A stretch of 64,000 bases of DNA. It comes from Bactericera cockerelli. Taxonomy: Eukaryota; Arthropoda; Insecta; Hemiptera; Triozidae. Of the stretch, positions 1 to 10,933 are shown one piece after another; position 1 is the first letter of the stretch, and each line of letters opens with the position of its first letter. The notes beneath the pieces were generated by a model. That model did not search any database and was not told the DNA's origin. It was given only the letters and a program-made list of their open reading frames with translations. The translations under genes were made by a program, and so were the position numbers. The stretch is from the NCBI GenBank assembly GCA_024516035.1, contig CM044957.1:20960676-21024675 (forward strand), given 5' to 3'.

Positions 1-200
1 CATTTAAAAAATATGCCACACGATATACCATTATCTTTAAGATTTTAAAGCCGGCCCGTGGCCAGGCTGAATGGGGCACTGTAGGCAACTTTTTCTTTGC
101 CAAAACTTACTCCCCTAAAAAATAAAGGGATACGGATTTTTTTTTAATTTTCAATCGTTTGTTGAGTTTTAAAGGGTGGTAAGTATTTAAAAAGCACCCT
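1..200 (+). repeat. Fragment of the 52-53 kb foldback family
   Basis: The first bases (AATATGCCACACGATATACC, then GCCAGGCTGAATG) resemble the right arm of the foldback element at 52060-52995, which has a matching AATATGCCACAAAACGTACC block and GTGCAGCCTGAT. It is cut by the window edge. No gene is seen. Confidence 0.4.
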
Positions 201-832
201 GTATAATAAACATTCATTTCTTTGTTCCTTACTAATGACATCAAGTTCGGCGATAGGGTAGCGCTCGTCAAGAGAAGCACACCACACCAGTGGACCTTTA
301 TTAATTCTTATGTTCCTAGTTCAGTACAAATAGGTACATTTGATTCCTTGTTATCTCTTGTTATCTTGATCTCAATAGTGAGATCAGGATCTCATTATTG
401 ATGAGACCTAAAAATAGGGATGTAATTTTTTCCCCTAAACGCAATGTTACGAGTACTAGGGGAATGTTGCCTACAGTTTATACGTCTGATCTTTGTGAAT
501 CTGACCTGGGGACCTTTTGCCGTAATAAGTCATGTAATAGGTGCCTGTCCCCACAATAGCAACATGATCACCATGAGACATCATCGCATAAAACACACAT
601 TGAAGAAATTATTAGAAGACAAGAAGTACAAGTTTTCCATTATCTTTACTCTAATTGTTATTCTCTTTATATTGTACTTATACTCAAATAAATAAAGAGG
701 TGCTTTGTTAAACTGTTGGCATAATGGGACTACCTGTCTTGCGCTGACAGTCTAAATAAAGCACTACTTATTCTTATACTTATACAAATGTTTTGAGGAA
801 GTGCATGCCATAGATTCATTTGGAAGCAATAG
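201..832. other. Intergenic, no recognisable gene
   Basis: AT-rich sequence with one 83-codon open frame (444-695) that has a hydrophobic C-terminal stretch but no recognisable family, start context or codon bias. I see nothing else I can support. Confidence 0.4.
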
Positions 833-1183
833 ATTTGCGACATAGTAGCCTTCTCAAACAACTCTAACAAGGCTTATATAATAGACAGTACAATCCGATT
901 TGAGACCAACAATTTAAATCAAGACATTGAAATACATGAAGAAAAAAGAAACATATATGGCTCTTGCATTGACTCACTTAACCAAAAATATGAGAAAGAA
1001 TTTGGAAAAAGAGATTTTGAGGTTTATGGCTTATGGTTTGGTAGTCGCGGAGCTGTTGGCAAGAAAGTACTACAATTTTTCGAAGATTTCAACATTGAAA
1101 AAGGAAAATTAAAAGAAATGGCCGAGAATATCATATCAGATAGTATTAAAATTATTAACTATCATATTTACTCAAAATACTGA
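833..1183 (+). pseudogene. LINE ORF relic, R2-like endonuclease C-terminus
   Basis: An open frame of about 116 codons runs from just after a TAG at 830-832 to TGA at 1181-1183. It reads CDIVAFSNNSNKAYIIDSTI, then RFE, and further on a block with EVYGLWFGSRGAVGKKV. The order 'ViD-t-RFE ... K-iY ... vyGl--G-RGa' is that of the C-terminal region of non-LTR retrotransposons with a restriction-like endonuclease (R2 group and related). The catalytic acidic residue of the core would be in IIDST. There is no start codon in context and no reverse transcriptase upstream, so this is a 5'-truncated fossil. Group assignment is from memory of the family pattern and is uncertain; that it is a retrotransposon tail is fairly likely. 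Confidence 0.55.
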
Positions 1184-1263
1184 ACTGAAGTCATAACATC
1201 ATACCTAGTTATAAAGTTTAAAATATGTTAGAAAATCGTCTGATAGATGTGATGGATATGCTG

Positions 1264-1467
1264 TGCGGAATGGCAACCAGTCAAAGACTGGCAGCTCCTG
1301 TTATAATTTAATAAAAAATTATAATTTGTTTCTCTCTCGCATTCATGTACCTACTCGATGACGTAAGAATTGGGCTCATTTTGTGTTTTTCATTCGTCTG
1401 CCATGAGTTAACGCCCCAGCTGCAGCTAGGCAGACTGTGCTTTTCTGAGTTTCTAGGCCATTCCGCA
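1264..1467 (+). mobile_element. MITE-like element, 11-bp inverted ends
   Basis: TGCGGAATGGC at 1264-1274 is matched in inverted orientation by GCCATTCCGCA at 1457-1467, giving a 204-bp non-coding unit. A second, inverted, partial copy is at 14374-14512 and begins with the same TGCGGAATGGC followed by the same subterminal sequence. No target duplication is obvious. Confidence 0.5.
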
Positions 1468-1474
1468 TCATACC

Positions 1475-1840
1475 CTAGGGGCTGAAATTTTTGTACTTTA
1501 TAACTTAAGAAATCATGGCCCAGCTCCCCTTATACATTATAACACAATTTCTATTAACTTCATGCAATTCTTCACAAATAGTTTTTATTTTTAAATTTAA
1601 ATTACGTATTTTAAGAGTTTTCTGTAAAATGCGTTATATAATAATAATAATACCTAATATTTCCGATAAACGGGCATGTATTGACGGAAGGAATCGTGTG
1701 TACAAATTATAACAATAAAAACATTTAAATTAAAAAGATAGTTACATTATGAAAGACTTTAAGAATAGATTTTAAGAACAAAGAAAAATAAAATAGGCAA
1801 CACCAAGTAAAATATCAAATAAAAAATAGGGTGTTCTATT
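1475..1840. other. Intergenic, nothing recognised
   Basis: AT-rich sequence with short ATA runs near 1640. The open frame at 1515-1712 shows no family resemblance. Confidence 0.4.
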
Positions 1841-2005
1841 TAAAAATCGAAAGTTGATGCCTGTTTCACTACTTTTGGGACACTCTATAGAAATTTCATA
1901 TCCGCCAATTTTGCGTTTGAATTTCATACAAAAATTCAAGTCTCTATGTTGCGCCGTTAAAAAGATAAAAATCAGTTCCGGGACTTTTCATCCCCTCTGT
2001 AGAGG
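1841..2005 (+). repeat. rep-C interspersed repeat, copy 1
   Basis: Shares an ordered set of blocks with 59401-59572 and 63470-63641: a start like TCGAAAGTTGATG, then ACTACTTTTGGGACACTCT, GAAATTTC, TTCATACAAAAATTCAAGT and GGGACTTTTC. Non-coding; all three copies lie on the plus strand. The family's true ends are not visible. Confidence 0.55.
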
Positions 2006-3530
2006 GTCCGCTATTGCTAATGCCTATTTTGAACCATTTTGAAATGCCTATATTTTCACAAATGAAGTTTCAATATGAATTTTTCTTAGGTGGAATTCTA
2101 GAAAAAAAAATGCCATTTATTGTAATACTAACCAATTCACGTTTTGAAGATTACATCAATCACCATTAAGATGTTGGTTTTAATGCTGAATTGTTCAGCT
2201 AAAATCAGTGGTAGTGCGATTTGTGAGCTGGTGCGATATACGGAACATTCCTATACTAATCATGTTGGTCTGAATACTAAACTTACGCCCTTATACAGTC
2301 TCTCTCTAGGTACTGAAGGAAATAGGTAGTACACTTGTAAGTCTATCAACTTTAGGCCTGTCTTTAATATGTTCCCAAAAATGTTCAGAGTCCTTATTCG
2401 AATCGGAAATTAATTATTTTGTTGTTACAAGCTAACGCTGTTCACGAGATAAAGATATTGGCCGGGTGGTTTGAAGTGTTTGAACCATATTGTACCTAAA
2501 CCTAACTATTCTAATTCTCAAAGAATAACTTGAGATAATAGCTATACTACCTACGGACGATCTTTAGAAAAAATATTCTGAAAATCAAGTTAGAAAATGT
2601 CAAAGTTTTTTCTTATTTACAAAATATTTATAGCATTTTTTGCTAGCCCGTAATTACCGCATAAATCCTGTACAAAGAACTCCTGTGGAGATGAGGTGGT
2701 AACTTAATAAGAGAGTTTCAAATGCTTTCATAACATTAGATACAATACTATCCCAAGTCTGCTTCATTGAAGATTCTTCACAATAGAAACCGAAGTGTCA
2801 ATTTTATTCTTTGGCTTGTTTTTCCATTCAAATTAAAAATTAGTATGGTTAAATTAGTGAGCTCTCTGTCTTTGCTTAAATTCTCTGAAATTTAATTTAG
2901 TTCCCATGATATATCAAGAGAATCCCTAATAAAAGTAAATAAATAAATAAATAATCAAAGCATGACCATAATATAGGGTGGAGCAAAAGTCTGGAAACCC
3001 CTGAATATTTTTGGAAGGGCTTTCTGAGTAAGTTTGAAATTTTGAAAACCTTCTTTTATAGTAGAGCTAATTCTTCGGGTCGGCCCCCAGTCGGGGCCAA
3101 GTTTTTTTTTTATAAATACGAACCCCCCTCTTGTGATACATATTTTAAAAAGGTCTTCAAAATACAAATACTTTTTAAAAATATTCATCTTTTTATCATT
3201 TACCTTTTGAAAATGGCGGACAACTTTATACTTTTGCCATTAATTGAAAAAATCAGCTGCCATTCTTTTTTTTTTTTTAACATATTTGATCAAGTTTTAT
3301 TTACAAATAAACAATTCTTAAAGGTCAAACAATAGAAAGCTGAAATTTGTACTCTAGTATTTGTAAATAATAGATCTTTTCAAAATTGTATCGCAAGAGG
3401 TTATAAATTAACAGAACCTACCCTGGCCCCTGCATAGGGCCGGCCCCGAAAGTTGGTTCTACTTCTACTCTGTAGCAAATAATTGCAACTTTACTGTTGC
3501 TAGATAAGGTTTATCTAGCTTTATTTGGGG
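2006..3530. other. Intergenic, low-complexity and unclassified repeats
   Basis: No coding sequence recognised. The part from about 2976 (AGGGTGGAGCAAAAGTCTGG) has the look of the end of an unclassified dispersed repeat, and GGCCCCTGCATAGGGCCGGCCC near 3425 is a short GC-rich inverted repeat in an AT-rich setting. Confidence 0.35.
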
Positions 3531-3539
3531 GAGCGGATG

Positions 3540-3810
3540 TAATCTAGCTCGACATTGCTTAACATGGTGTCAGTTAAAAATTGGATACTGATAGCCAAGC
3601 ATGTAAGGAACATACTTTAAAAATTTCAGCTCGATTTAACAAAAATTGCAGCTTTTATGGCGAAAAGATATTTTTATCCTAGGTCTAGCCTAGCTCGATG
3701 TTGCTAACATTATATTATGTTCAAAAAATTACAGCAAATTTTAACCATGTATGGAACTTACCCAAAAAAATTCAGCTCTATTGGACAAAATTACATTTTG
3801 AAGAAAAAGT
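3540..3810 (-). repeat. rep-D interspersed repeat, copy 1
   Basis: Reverse complement matches 13590-13930: both have an AAAGCTGCAATTTT block followed by a TCGAGCTGAA block and GTTCC. A weaker copy of the TCGAGCTAAAAAT part is near 53130. Non-coding. Confidence 0.5.
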
Positions 3811-3817
3811 AAAAAAA

Positions 3818-3908
3818 AGTTGCTCGCGGTGAGCTTTGAACTCAGGACTCATGAACTATAAATGCTCAGCTAGCAAGCGCCTTAAACCACTCGGACAAGG
3901 TGAACCCG
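3818..3908 (-). tRNA. Degenerate tRNA-like sequence (Ser/Leu type)
   Basis: On the minus strand there is an A-box like TGTCCGAGTGGTTTAAGGCG and a B-box like GAGTTCAAAGCTC at suitable spacing, with a long variable region as in class II tRNAs (Ser, Leu). An acceptor-like pairing CGCGG/CCGCG can be drawn. The anticodon stem does not pair fully and position 33 is not T, so this is most likely a pseudogene or a SINE head, perhaps joined to rep-D next to it, and not a working tRNA. Confidence 0.35.
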
Positions 3909-3909
3909 C

Positions 3910-4764
3910 GCGGAAATTTAGTTGATATACAGGATTATTCAAAGAAGTATTAGGTAAATCCCTTGAACATATATTATACAAACATCCTAGGGCGGGTCAA
4001 CTCTATAACAAAAGACGCGAACATGCTTTCTTATGGCGCGCCCACACTTGTTAGCTTTCAGCAAAGTCGTTCACACTGAAGTAACTAGAATAACATTCAG
4101 TTTGTTTTGATCTTTCAGGAATTCAAATGCCTTGAACGCATCAATTCATTTCAACTCATACAAATCTTGTGTTCCTGATTTTTTAATCCGTTTCTTTCTT
4201 TTTTTTTCGTGGGTTCAACTTCCTTGACAGTCAACACTTATTCCAAATTGCATATTAGCTGAAGAGCTTTTAAAGTCCTTACAATTTGTCTTATACTAAC
4301 ACTCATATTCTTGATAAGCCTTGAATATAAGCCCAAACATTTTTCTTTGGGCCAATCATCCATTTTAAATAAGGTACATAGTTTCAAAAAAACCTGGCAA
4401 AAGAAAATGCCTTAAATCACGTGAACACAAGGAAAGTTAAACACTGAACTGAAAGAAAAAAATACTGAAGGGGGTGCAGACAGCGAGAGGAAGAAAAAAA
4501 CCAAATAACATATTTTCCTTTGATATTTACCGACAAGTTTTGGAATATCAGATTCTGTTAGAGAACAGGCTAATAACATAATTTTTTACTAGAAAATGTG
4601 TTTACGACTTGTTTGAAATGACATTGTTCTCTAACAATGTTCGCTTAGTGTGAACACGGCACAACGGAGTGAAACGCCCCTCGAGTTGAAAAAAATATAT
4701 CGAAATTCTTTAGTTATGCCTTACCATTTTAACTTATTGGAACGGGATAAAAAATTCACTCTCA
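3910..4764. other. Intergenic, nothing recognised
   Basis: AT-rich, with homopolymer T runs near 4195. No coding or structured element recognised. Confidence 0.4.
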
Positions 4765-4905
4765 ATAAAAGATGCCAGCTTTCTTTTGACGTGAAAAGCA
4801 TGTCCAATACATTTTCAGGGACGTCCACATGAGGATAAACTGAAAGAAAATTGGTTATAACTTTTTGATAGTTGATTAAATTTGAATTTCGTTTTTATCT
4901 CATTA
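4765..4905 (+). repeat. rep-E interspersed repeat, copy 1
   Basis: Matches 8120-8270: both have CAGCTTTCTTTTGACGTGAA (C for T at one site in the second copy), a GTCCAATACA-like block, and TTGGTTATAACTTTTTGA followed by GTTGATTAA. Non-coding. Each copy is followed by sequence of the foldback at 5127-5640, so rep-E may be part of that larger element. Confidence 0.55.
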
Positions 4906-5126
4906 GAACAAATATCAGTACGCAAAAAAATGTTCGAATATTTTTATCTCAAACCAACAAAAGTGCTTGAATTGGATTTTTTTTTTACCTAAGACTTCAA
5001 TATAAAACTGATGAAATAAATATGCTAATTTTGCTAATATGCTAAATTTACATCTGCAATAATTTGAAAATAAAATGATAACCCGTAATAAACTACCTCT
5101 ACTTATAGTTACTTTTAACATATGCA

Positions 5127-5640
5127 ATACACTCTGAACATAGCAATGACCAATCGATCCTTAACATGTCTTTTTTAAGGGAAATCTTGGGAATTTTTTG
5201 GTTATTTCTGTTACCTGCATATTTATGAATTAAAATACTGTCTGAAATTGTCTTAGAATAAGCATGCACGTTGCATTAGTTCCACAATAAAGGCATGGTA
5301 AAAACCTTAAATTCAAATTTCTAGTACTTGTGGTGTTTTGAGATTATTTCAAGACACTTTACCTTAACATCCATGCCATTCCGGAAACGGAAAAACTTGG
5401 TCAAAATTTTCCGCTCCAGCCAGGATTTGAAACAGGACAAGTACTAGAAATTTGAATTTAAGGTTTTTATCATGCCTTCATTGTGAAACTAATGCAACGT
5501 GTATGCTTATTCTAAGACAATTTCAGCCAGTAATACTAATAGTGAATTATCAAATGAAACAAACCTATACCCTATACCTGAACCTAATGAGTGGAAAAGG
5601 TTTTACTTCTTATTGTGAAAAAACCAACCAGGTATGAAAA
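5127..5640. mobile_element. FB1 foldback element
   Basis: Two arms of about 100 bp, 5231-5336 and 5431-5550, are near-perfect inverted copies (left TACTTGT end, right ACAAGTACTAG start; both hold the TTCAAATTTCTAGTACTT block), separated by about 95 bp. The left outer flank (5140-5215) recurs inverted at 8400-8480. Non-coding. Confidence 0.6.
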
Positions 5641-5942
5641 CTGACTTGATCATATGTTTGTATTCCCAAAGCATAGCGTTAAGCGTTGCTTAACTAGGAT
5701 GTAATCTAATTGGTATCTACATTCTACCTCTCTCCTGGCGTTTTCCATGTATACGTATCTTCTTCTTTTGTGATGTTAAAGATAGTGTGGGTGATGACTA
5801 GTTTATGTGTTGGACAGAATTCTATCAATCGTACCCACTCCTCTTTAATTTCTGTTACCTAGTCCAAATTTTCGCAAAAAATTGCATTCCAGTCTACAAA
5901 GATAATTAAGTTCTCATCTCCTTTGACGTATTTCGTGACTTT

Positions 5943-6175
5943 TAATTCCGAGAATTAGAAATCAGAAGTATTGTGTTTTGTGTTCGCTTTTGTAAAATAA
6001 ATAAATATTTCTGCTCCGATTTCAATTTTTTGGACGTTTCATAACTTCCTGAGCAACTTTTATTTTGTGTCTGTCGGTCGGTCTGTTAAATACATTCCTT
6101 GTAACGCGCAAATCTCAGAAACTACTGAATGGATTTTGACGAATTTTTGTATTTCTATTCCTTCATAGACTTTCA
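5943..6175 (-). repeat. rep-A, partial copy 1
   Basis: Begins with the family's terminal block (CCGAGAATTAGAAATCAGAA, then GTATTGTG) and continues through GGACGTTTCATAACTTCCTG and GCGCAAATCTCAGAAACTAC. Truncated after about 230 bp, before an A run near 6178. Confidence 0.65.
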
Positions 6176-6740
6176 AAAAAAAAAAAAAAACACCAAGTTA
6201 CCATAGAGCTGAAACACCCCGTATGGATTTGTTTTTTTTTTTATATATAAAGATGAGTGTTTCACAGCCTTTTCGAAACAGACTTTCCGCATGGCAAGCG
6301 AGTAATAACGTCAAGTTTGAATAGGTCTGAAGAGGCAGCCGACCTCGTTTGAAGTGAAAGGTGAAAAGTATCGTTTAATCTACGCTGAATGATCTGATTT
6401 GCGTTCTGAAGCTTGGAAATCTAATTTGAGTAACATTTTATTGAATTTATTTTTCAATTCAAAAGTCGTAAACTTTTGAAATGATGTTGTGTATGAATAA
6501 AAAAGTTTGCTCGCAATCGAACGGAACAAAATGGCGACTTGAAAGGGGCGTGCCGTGGGAGGAAACTTGTTGAGGAAGTTCGAAAGCTGTGAACCTCTAC
6601 TTCAGTTTTTGTTTTCCTACCAGGCTGTAGTTAGCTAATAATGAAAATATCTATCTCTACTTCACTACGAGTACCCAGCTTAATATAATATCCTTTGTTT
6701 CTGAATGAAAACAAAAATCATTCTAGTTTAACTTCAATTG

Positions 6741-6960
6741 TTATATTATAATACCGGTATTAAGAAAGTTTTGGGCAAAGGTTTGATCTTTTGATGAGCC
6801 GTTCTTGAGCTACGCCGGGTAAGGGCAAAAAATGGATGAGTGACATAAAAAATATTTACGTTTCTCTTAAATGACATTTTGTGTGTGTGTGTGTTGGGGG
6901 GGGGGGGGGGGGGGGGGGAAGGTGACCATACGTCCCGCTTTGGAGCCGTTGCGCTCAATG
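6741..6960 (-). repeat. Fragment of TIR15 element interior, with GT and poly-G tract
   Basis: The GATGAGCCGTTCTTGAGCTA block, GGGTAAGGGCAAAAAATGGA and ATGACATTTTGTGTGTG match the repeated interior of the 55085-56202 element. A (GT)n run passes into a run of about 24 G at 6895-6918. The following CATACGTCCCGCTTTGGAGC also occurs inverted near 11610. Confidence 0.5.
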
Positions 6961-8119
6961 TTGCATTGTCAACAAGTGGCTGTGACCATCACAGATCTTA
7001 CCAGATTTTTGCCCGTTCGATCAATCCGGCCCGAAGGACCATGAATTAATGTAGTGACTGGGGCTTTGAAGCCGAAAGACCTAAGTTTCCCAGTTACTGG
7101 GGTTTAACGAAGAAAAGGCCGCTGGTTCAATAACGCTACAACGAAAAGGTGTATTAGTATTAAATTTACACGGAAAGATAAAAGGAAGAAATAAACTACT
7201 ACTACAAAATGAGATTGGATGGTCTTACCTTTGAGTACTTGTACCAAGTACTTACGTACACCTTTAGAAGTGGATCAAAGGTGGTAGATTGAGGAAGGAG
7301 AGAAGACGTACCCTGAACGAGGCATCGTCGTTCCCAATCTATCGTACCGAATTTATGGCTTTCTTTGTAAGATCATATGATATGCCTATCACCTGATATC
7401 GAAGTGTTATCTCTAACAGTTAGGGGCGTAGAGATCGAGTGATATGCGCGGGGTAAGTTTGGAGGCAATTCAAACTAGAGTCACATGGCGTGAACAACCC
7501 TGTATAAAGAGAAAAAATGACTTTGTATGTCCGAATTGTTTAAGCGAAATGGTAAGAGATACCGAAAATTTAATAGGAAATGACACCAAGTAAAATTGCT
7601 GTACGATTCTCTCATTGTTCTCTTTCCCATTTTAGTTTGTTACCATAGAGTTGAAACACCCTGTATATTAAGATTAAGATAAGATTAATATCTTCGTTAG
7701 TTGGGCTAATGAATATGAAATGATCAACATCCATGCAAGAAAAAAATTCAATGCTCAATTTCGAATCACAAAATTACAAACAAGTTGTCATCATAAGGAG
7801 GGCTCTCAAGATACCATAATTGACACTTATGACAGTGTTAGGATTCTCAAGATACCACAACTGACACTTATTACAGTGTTAGGGTTCTCCTCACACATTC
7901 TCGTCTTAAGTGCTGCACATCTAAGGTGTGAAAAAGAAGTTGTTAAAAGTTGAGTCAACCCTGCCCTGAGACTGTCATGTTTTTGTTATATCCTCAGGCT
8001 TTTCAAGTGGATCCTAGCTATCAGCAGTGAGTTCATCATAGGACTTCACATAAGAGAGACGCACATATAAAGGGTGATTAAAAAAAGAAGGTAAATCTGT
8101 TAGAAAGCATTTTCGCATC
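6961..8119. other. Intergenic, nothing recognised
   Basis: No coding sequence recognised. A short direct repeat (AGGATTCTCAAGATACCACA type) occurs twice at about 7800-7890, giving an imperfect duplication of about 50 bp. Confidence 0.35.
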
Positions 8120-8490
8120 TTTTGTCATAGAACTTTCTTTTGATAACAGCTTTCTTTCGACGTGAAAAGCATTCCCAATACACCTTCAGGGGCGGCCACA
8201 GGAGGAAAAACTAAAAGAATATTGGTTATAACTTTTTGAGGGTTGATTAATTTGAATTACCTTTTCATGCATGTCATTATGCATTAAAAAAGATCAGATT
8301 TTTTTTCTCATGCCTTTATTGTGAAACTAATTCAACGTGAATTCTAATTTTGAGCCAATTTCATCCAGTATTTTAATTAACAATTATTATGGATCAAACA
8401 GAAATAGCCAAAAAATACTCAAGATTTCCCTCAACAGAGACATCTTGAGGATTGCTTTGTCATTGATATGTTCAAACTGTATTTACTACA
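8120..8490 (+). repeat. rep-E copy 2 plus FB1 arm copy
   Basis: 8120-8270 matches 4765-4905. From 8320 the sequence (TTTATTGTGAAACTAATTCA, then CAATTTCATCCAGTA) matches the right arm of FB1 and goes on to match the inverted left outer flank of FB1 (AAGATTTCCCT ... GCTTTGTCATTGAT). This suggests one larger family spanning both. Confidence 0.5.
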
Positions 8491-8545
8491 TATCTTTAAA
8501 GCCAGATTAAGTAAGTAGTTTATGATGGATTATGACTAATTGTTG

Positions 8546-8835
8546 CACAAGAAAGGAGATTTTTCTAACCTAGATATGTATCGACCAATAGCTCTGACTT
8601 CAAATCTATCTAAGGTTGTAGAAAAGGTTATTCTGGGTAGGATTATTACTTTAATTGAAGAGTATAAAATAATTTATAACTATCAAAATGGTTGACATCA
8701 ACAACTTTGGACATACAGTAGGACATTTTTAGATCTCTCTAAAGCTTTTGACAGGGTTATCCATTCAATTTTATATCAAAAATTAGAAAAATGGGAATTA
8801 GGGGGCAAATGGTAGAAATAAGAAAAAATCATGGG
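8546..8835 (+). pseudogene. LINE reverse transcriptase relic
   Basis: Translation gives HKKGDFSNLDMYRPIALTSN, then LSKVVEKVILGRI, the motif set 'KKGD--N---YRPI-LTS---K--EK-I--R' of non-LTR reverse transcriptases (finger region). A stop follows (QNG then TGA). In a second frame from about 8727 comes TFLDLSKAFDRVIHSILYQK, the palm A motif 'LDLSKAFDRV-H', with the catalytic Asp in LDLSKAFD. Stops and a frameshift plus missing sequence between the blocks show it is dead. Clade is not resolved. Confidence 0.7.
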
Positions 8836-9880
8836 AATCGACCCCCCTAATGTGGGGGTAAAAACTCCATATTCTCAAAACAAAATAAAAATCTCATTAG
8901 CGGAACCTCTAGGGGTGGGATTATAACTTGTAGGTATATAAATTTATATAACCTGGGATTATATAAATTTTTATTTAATTTTTAATTTTAAGCCTTTTAT
9001 ATTCTCTTAATTTTCTCCAATCTTCAACCATTTTAAAAAGGGCCACCAAAATGGCCATTTCAGATGACCGATGCGATGGCTCATATCCAAATTTTCTTAT
9101 ATTACATGATTACATCGGACTAGTTCTGTGCCAAAGTTGGTGCATAAATGCCCAATCTGTAGAAGTTTCCTAGGTAATCTGCCGTACTAATAAAATTATC
9201 ACCACCAACATTTTTTTGTAAATTTTTAAAACTAATTATACACTCCTTATTCTGAAAAAGTGATTAAATAGGAGTGTGTTTGTGTTTAGACTCTTAAACT
9301 TTTTTTTTGGCATTGAAAACTAATAATCGAAAAACTTATTTTATTATAGGATAAAGAAAGTAAAATCGGAATCAGGACCTTTTCAACACCATTATTTCAC
9401 AAACAGTAATAGAACACGGATCCTCATCGACACAACACAAACATTAAACTTTGCGTCCCAAATAGTCTCAGTGATTAAAAACAAACACAATAAATTAAAT
9501 TACACAGCTCCATCCAGCCTCTTTCTCCGTAACTCGTCCGCTACTTTATTGCCAAGAACGTGATTACGTGATATGTGTATCTGTCCGGATCTTTTGTTTG
9601 TATTAAAGGGACTGTGCTTTACTGCTGTAGCGTCCAAAATTAATTAAGGGTTGACTTTATTATAACCGTAAACGTGGAGGATTATATTCATTTAAGTACT
9701 ATCACTAAAGGGGGCAAAGGCAGAATTTCATCTCTTCTCAGTTCTGACAAGCCCAATTTCAAGAATAATGTTATTGAAGTTCGTTCGTTGATCAAGGTTT
9801 GCGTAAATAATTTTCTATTCAGCGTCCATGCAGGATCAATACTGGAGACTCAACGGTAATTAAAAGTTAATGTAATCAGC
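8836..9880. other. Intergenic, nothing recognised
   Basis: AT-rich. The stretch from about 9340 (AGGATAAAGAAAGTAAAATC) resembles a terminal hairpin motif (GGATAAGGAAAGTAAA) seen again at 47060 and 48905, so it is probably the edge of another non-coding element. Confidence 0.35.
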
Positions 9881-9935
9881 CCCTCAAAGTCATTGGATTT
9901 GATATGTCACAATGAACGAGTAATGATTTTAAAAA
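9881..9935 (+). repeat. rep-F fragment
   Basis: CAAAGTCATTGGATTTGATA followed by TGTCACAA matches 46503-46530 and, inverted in reading order of the same family, 60435-60465. It is cut on the right by Helitron Hel-1. Confidence 0.45.
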
Positions 9936-10169
9936 TCTTAATATATAAATGTCAAAGTCACTGACTGACCACTGACTGATCATCGCTCTACAGCCCAAAC
10001 CGTAAGTCCTAGGAAGCTGAAATTTGGTAGGTAGCTTTGTCTTATAGTCTAGATGTGCAATAAGACGGGATTTTTCGAAATTCCCACTACAACACCTGCC
10101 ATTGGCGAAAAAGGATTTTTTGCTTTTACGGCCATGCCTCGGCCCGCTAAGCGGGCGACAGCCCGCTAG
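9936..10169 (+). mobile_element. Hel-1 non-autonomous Helitron, copy 1
   Basis: A 234-bp unit starting with TC (TCTTAATATATAAATG) after a host A, and ending in a GC-rich hairpin (CGGGC-GACA-GCCCG) then CTAG before a host T. These are the diagnostic Helitron ends: 5' TC, 3' hairpin plus CTRR, insertion between A and T, no target duplication. The interior has tandem CTGA repeats near the 5' end and the palindrome TGATCATCG. It encodes no Rep-helicase and must be mobilised in trans. Confidence 0.8.
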
Positions 10170-10933
10170 TAAAAAATAAACAGGAAAATGGTCGTACCAC
10201 CGGAACAAAAGACCCAATACAAAATCACCTTAGGAAAAAAATGTTTCTATTCTCTCTCATGTTCTATAACCAATTTTCGTTTGTTACCTACGTATGTATT
10301 ATTCAAATAATTTTCAAAAATGGTCAGAAAATTTAAAGTTTGCCTTTACGAAGGGATTTCTGAATACAAATAGGTGGCTGGAATAATGATAAAATGCACC
10401 ACACGATTGCACAGTTATTGAACGCCAAACTCTTATTGTAGTGGGGGCGTCTCCACCAAAGTTTCTAGAATTTATTTGTATTTTGCAACTGAATGAACCA
10501 TAGCTAAATTGTTCAACTGTTCAATGCGACTAAGTTTTTGTTCATTAGGTAATAATGTTTCTGCTAACTGTCTCCTATCAGATTCTGTTATTCAATTTCC
10601 TATTGTCTCCCTATCACTTGTTAATTGTACATTTTGAGGTAACACCTAGTTCTAACATTCACTTGTTTTTCTCACCCTTGAAAATCAATTCCATTTCAAG
10701 TCGTACAAAACAAGAGAATGTTTGCTTTTAAGCGTAAATGGCTGTTGTTGATATTATATATTACCTTCTTAGTGATAGATAATGTTACACTCAAACAAAA
10801 GATTCTGTTTACTGTGTTGACACACATTTCTCAGTGTTGTTGAACAATGCAGCACTATCCATTGTTTTTTATTTATTTATATATCGGTCATCCCCTCCAA
10901 TACCATGAATAATCTCTAGGTTAATACTAAATA
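10170..10933. other. Intergenic, nothing recognised
   Basis: AT-rich with no coding, tRNA or repeat structure I can assign. Confidence 0.4.

Noticed and set aside
444..695. 83-codon frame with a hydrophobic C-terminus
   Set aside because: No family resemblance, no splice or promoter context, and transposon debris follows directly.
3425..3450. Restriction or GC-island signal from the GGCCCCTGCATAGGGCCGGCC block
   Set aside because: Single short GC-rich inverted repeat with no CpG-rich surroundings or gene start.
9876..10217. 113-codon frame, with relatives at 17588-17875, 48401-48667 and 51590-51889 giving the same peptide (GPRHGRESKKSFFANGRCCS)
   Set aside because: The conserved peptide is the interior of Helitron Hel-1. 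Similarity comes from repeat copies, and the frame has no independent start or stop conservation.
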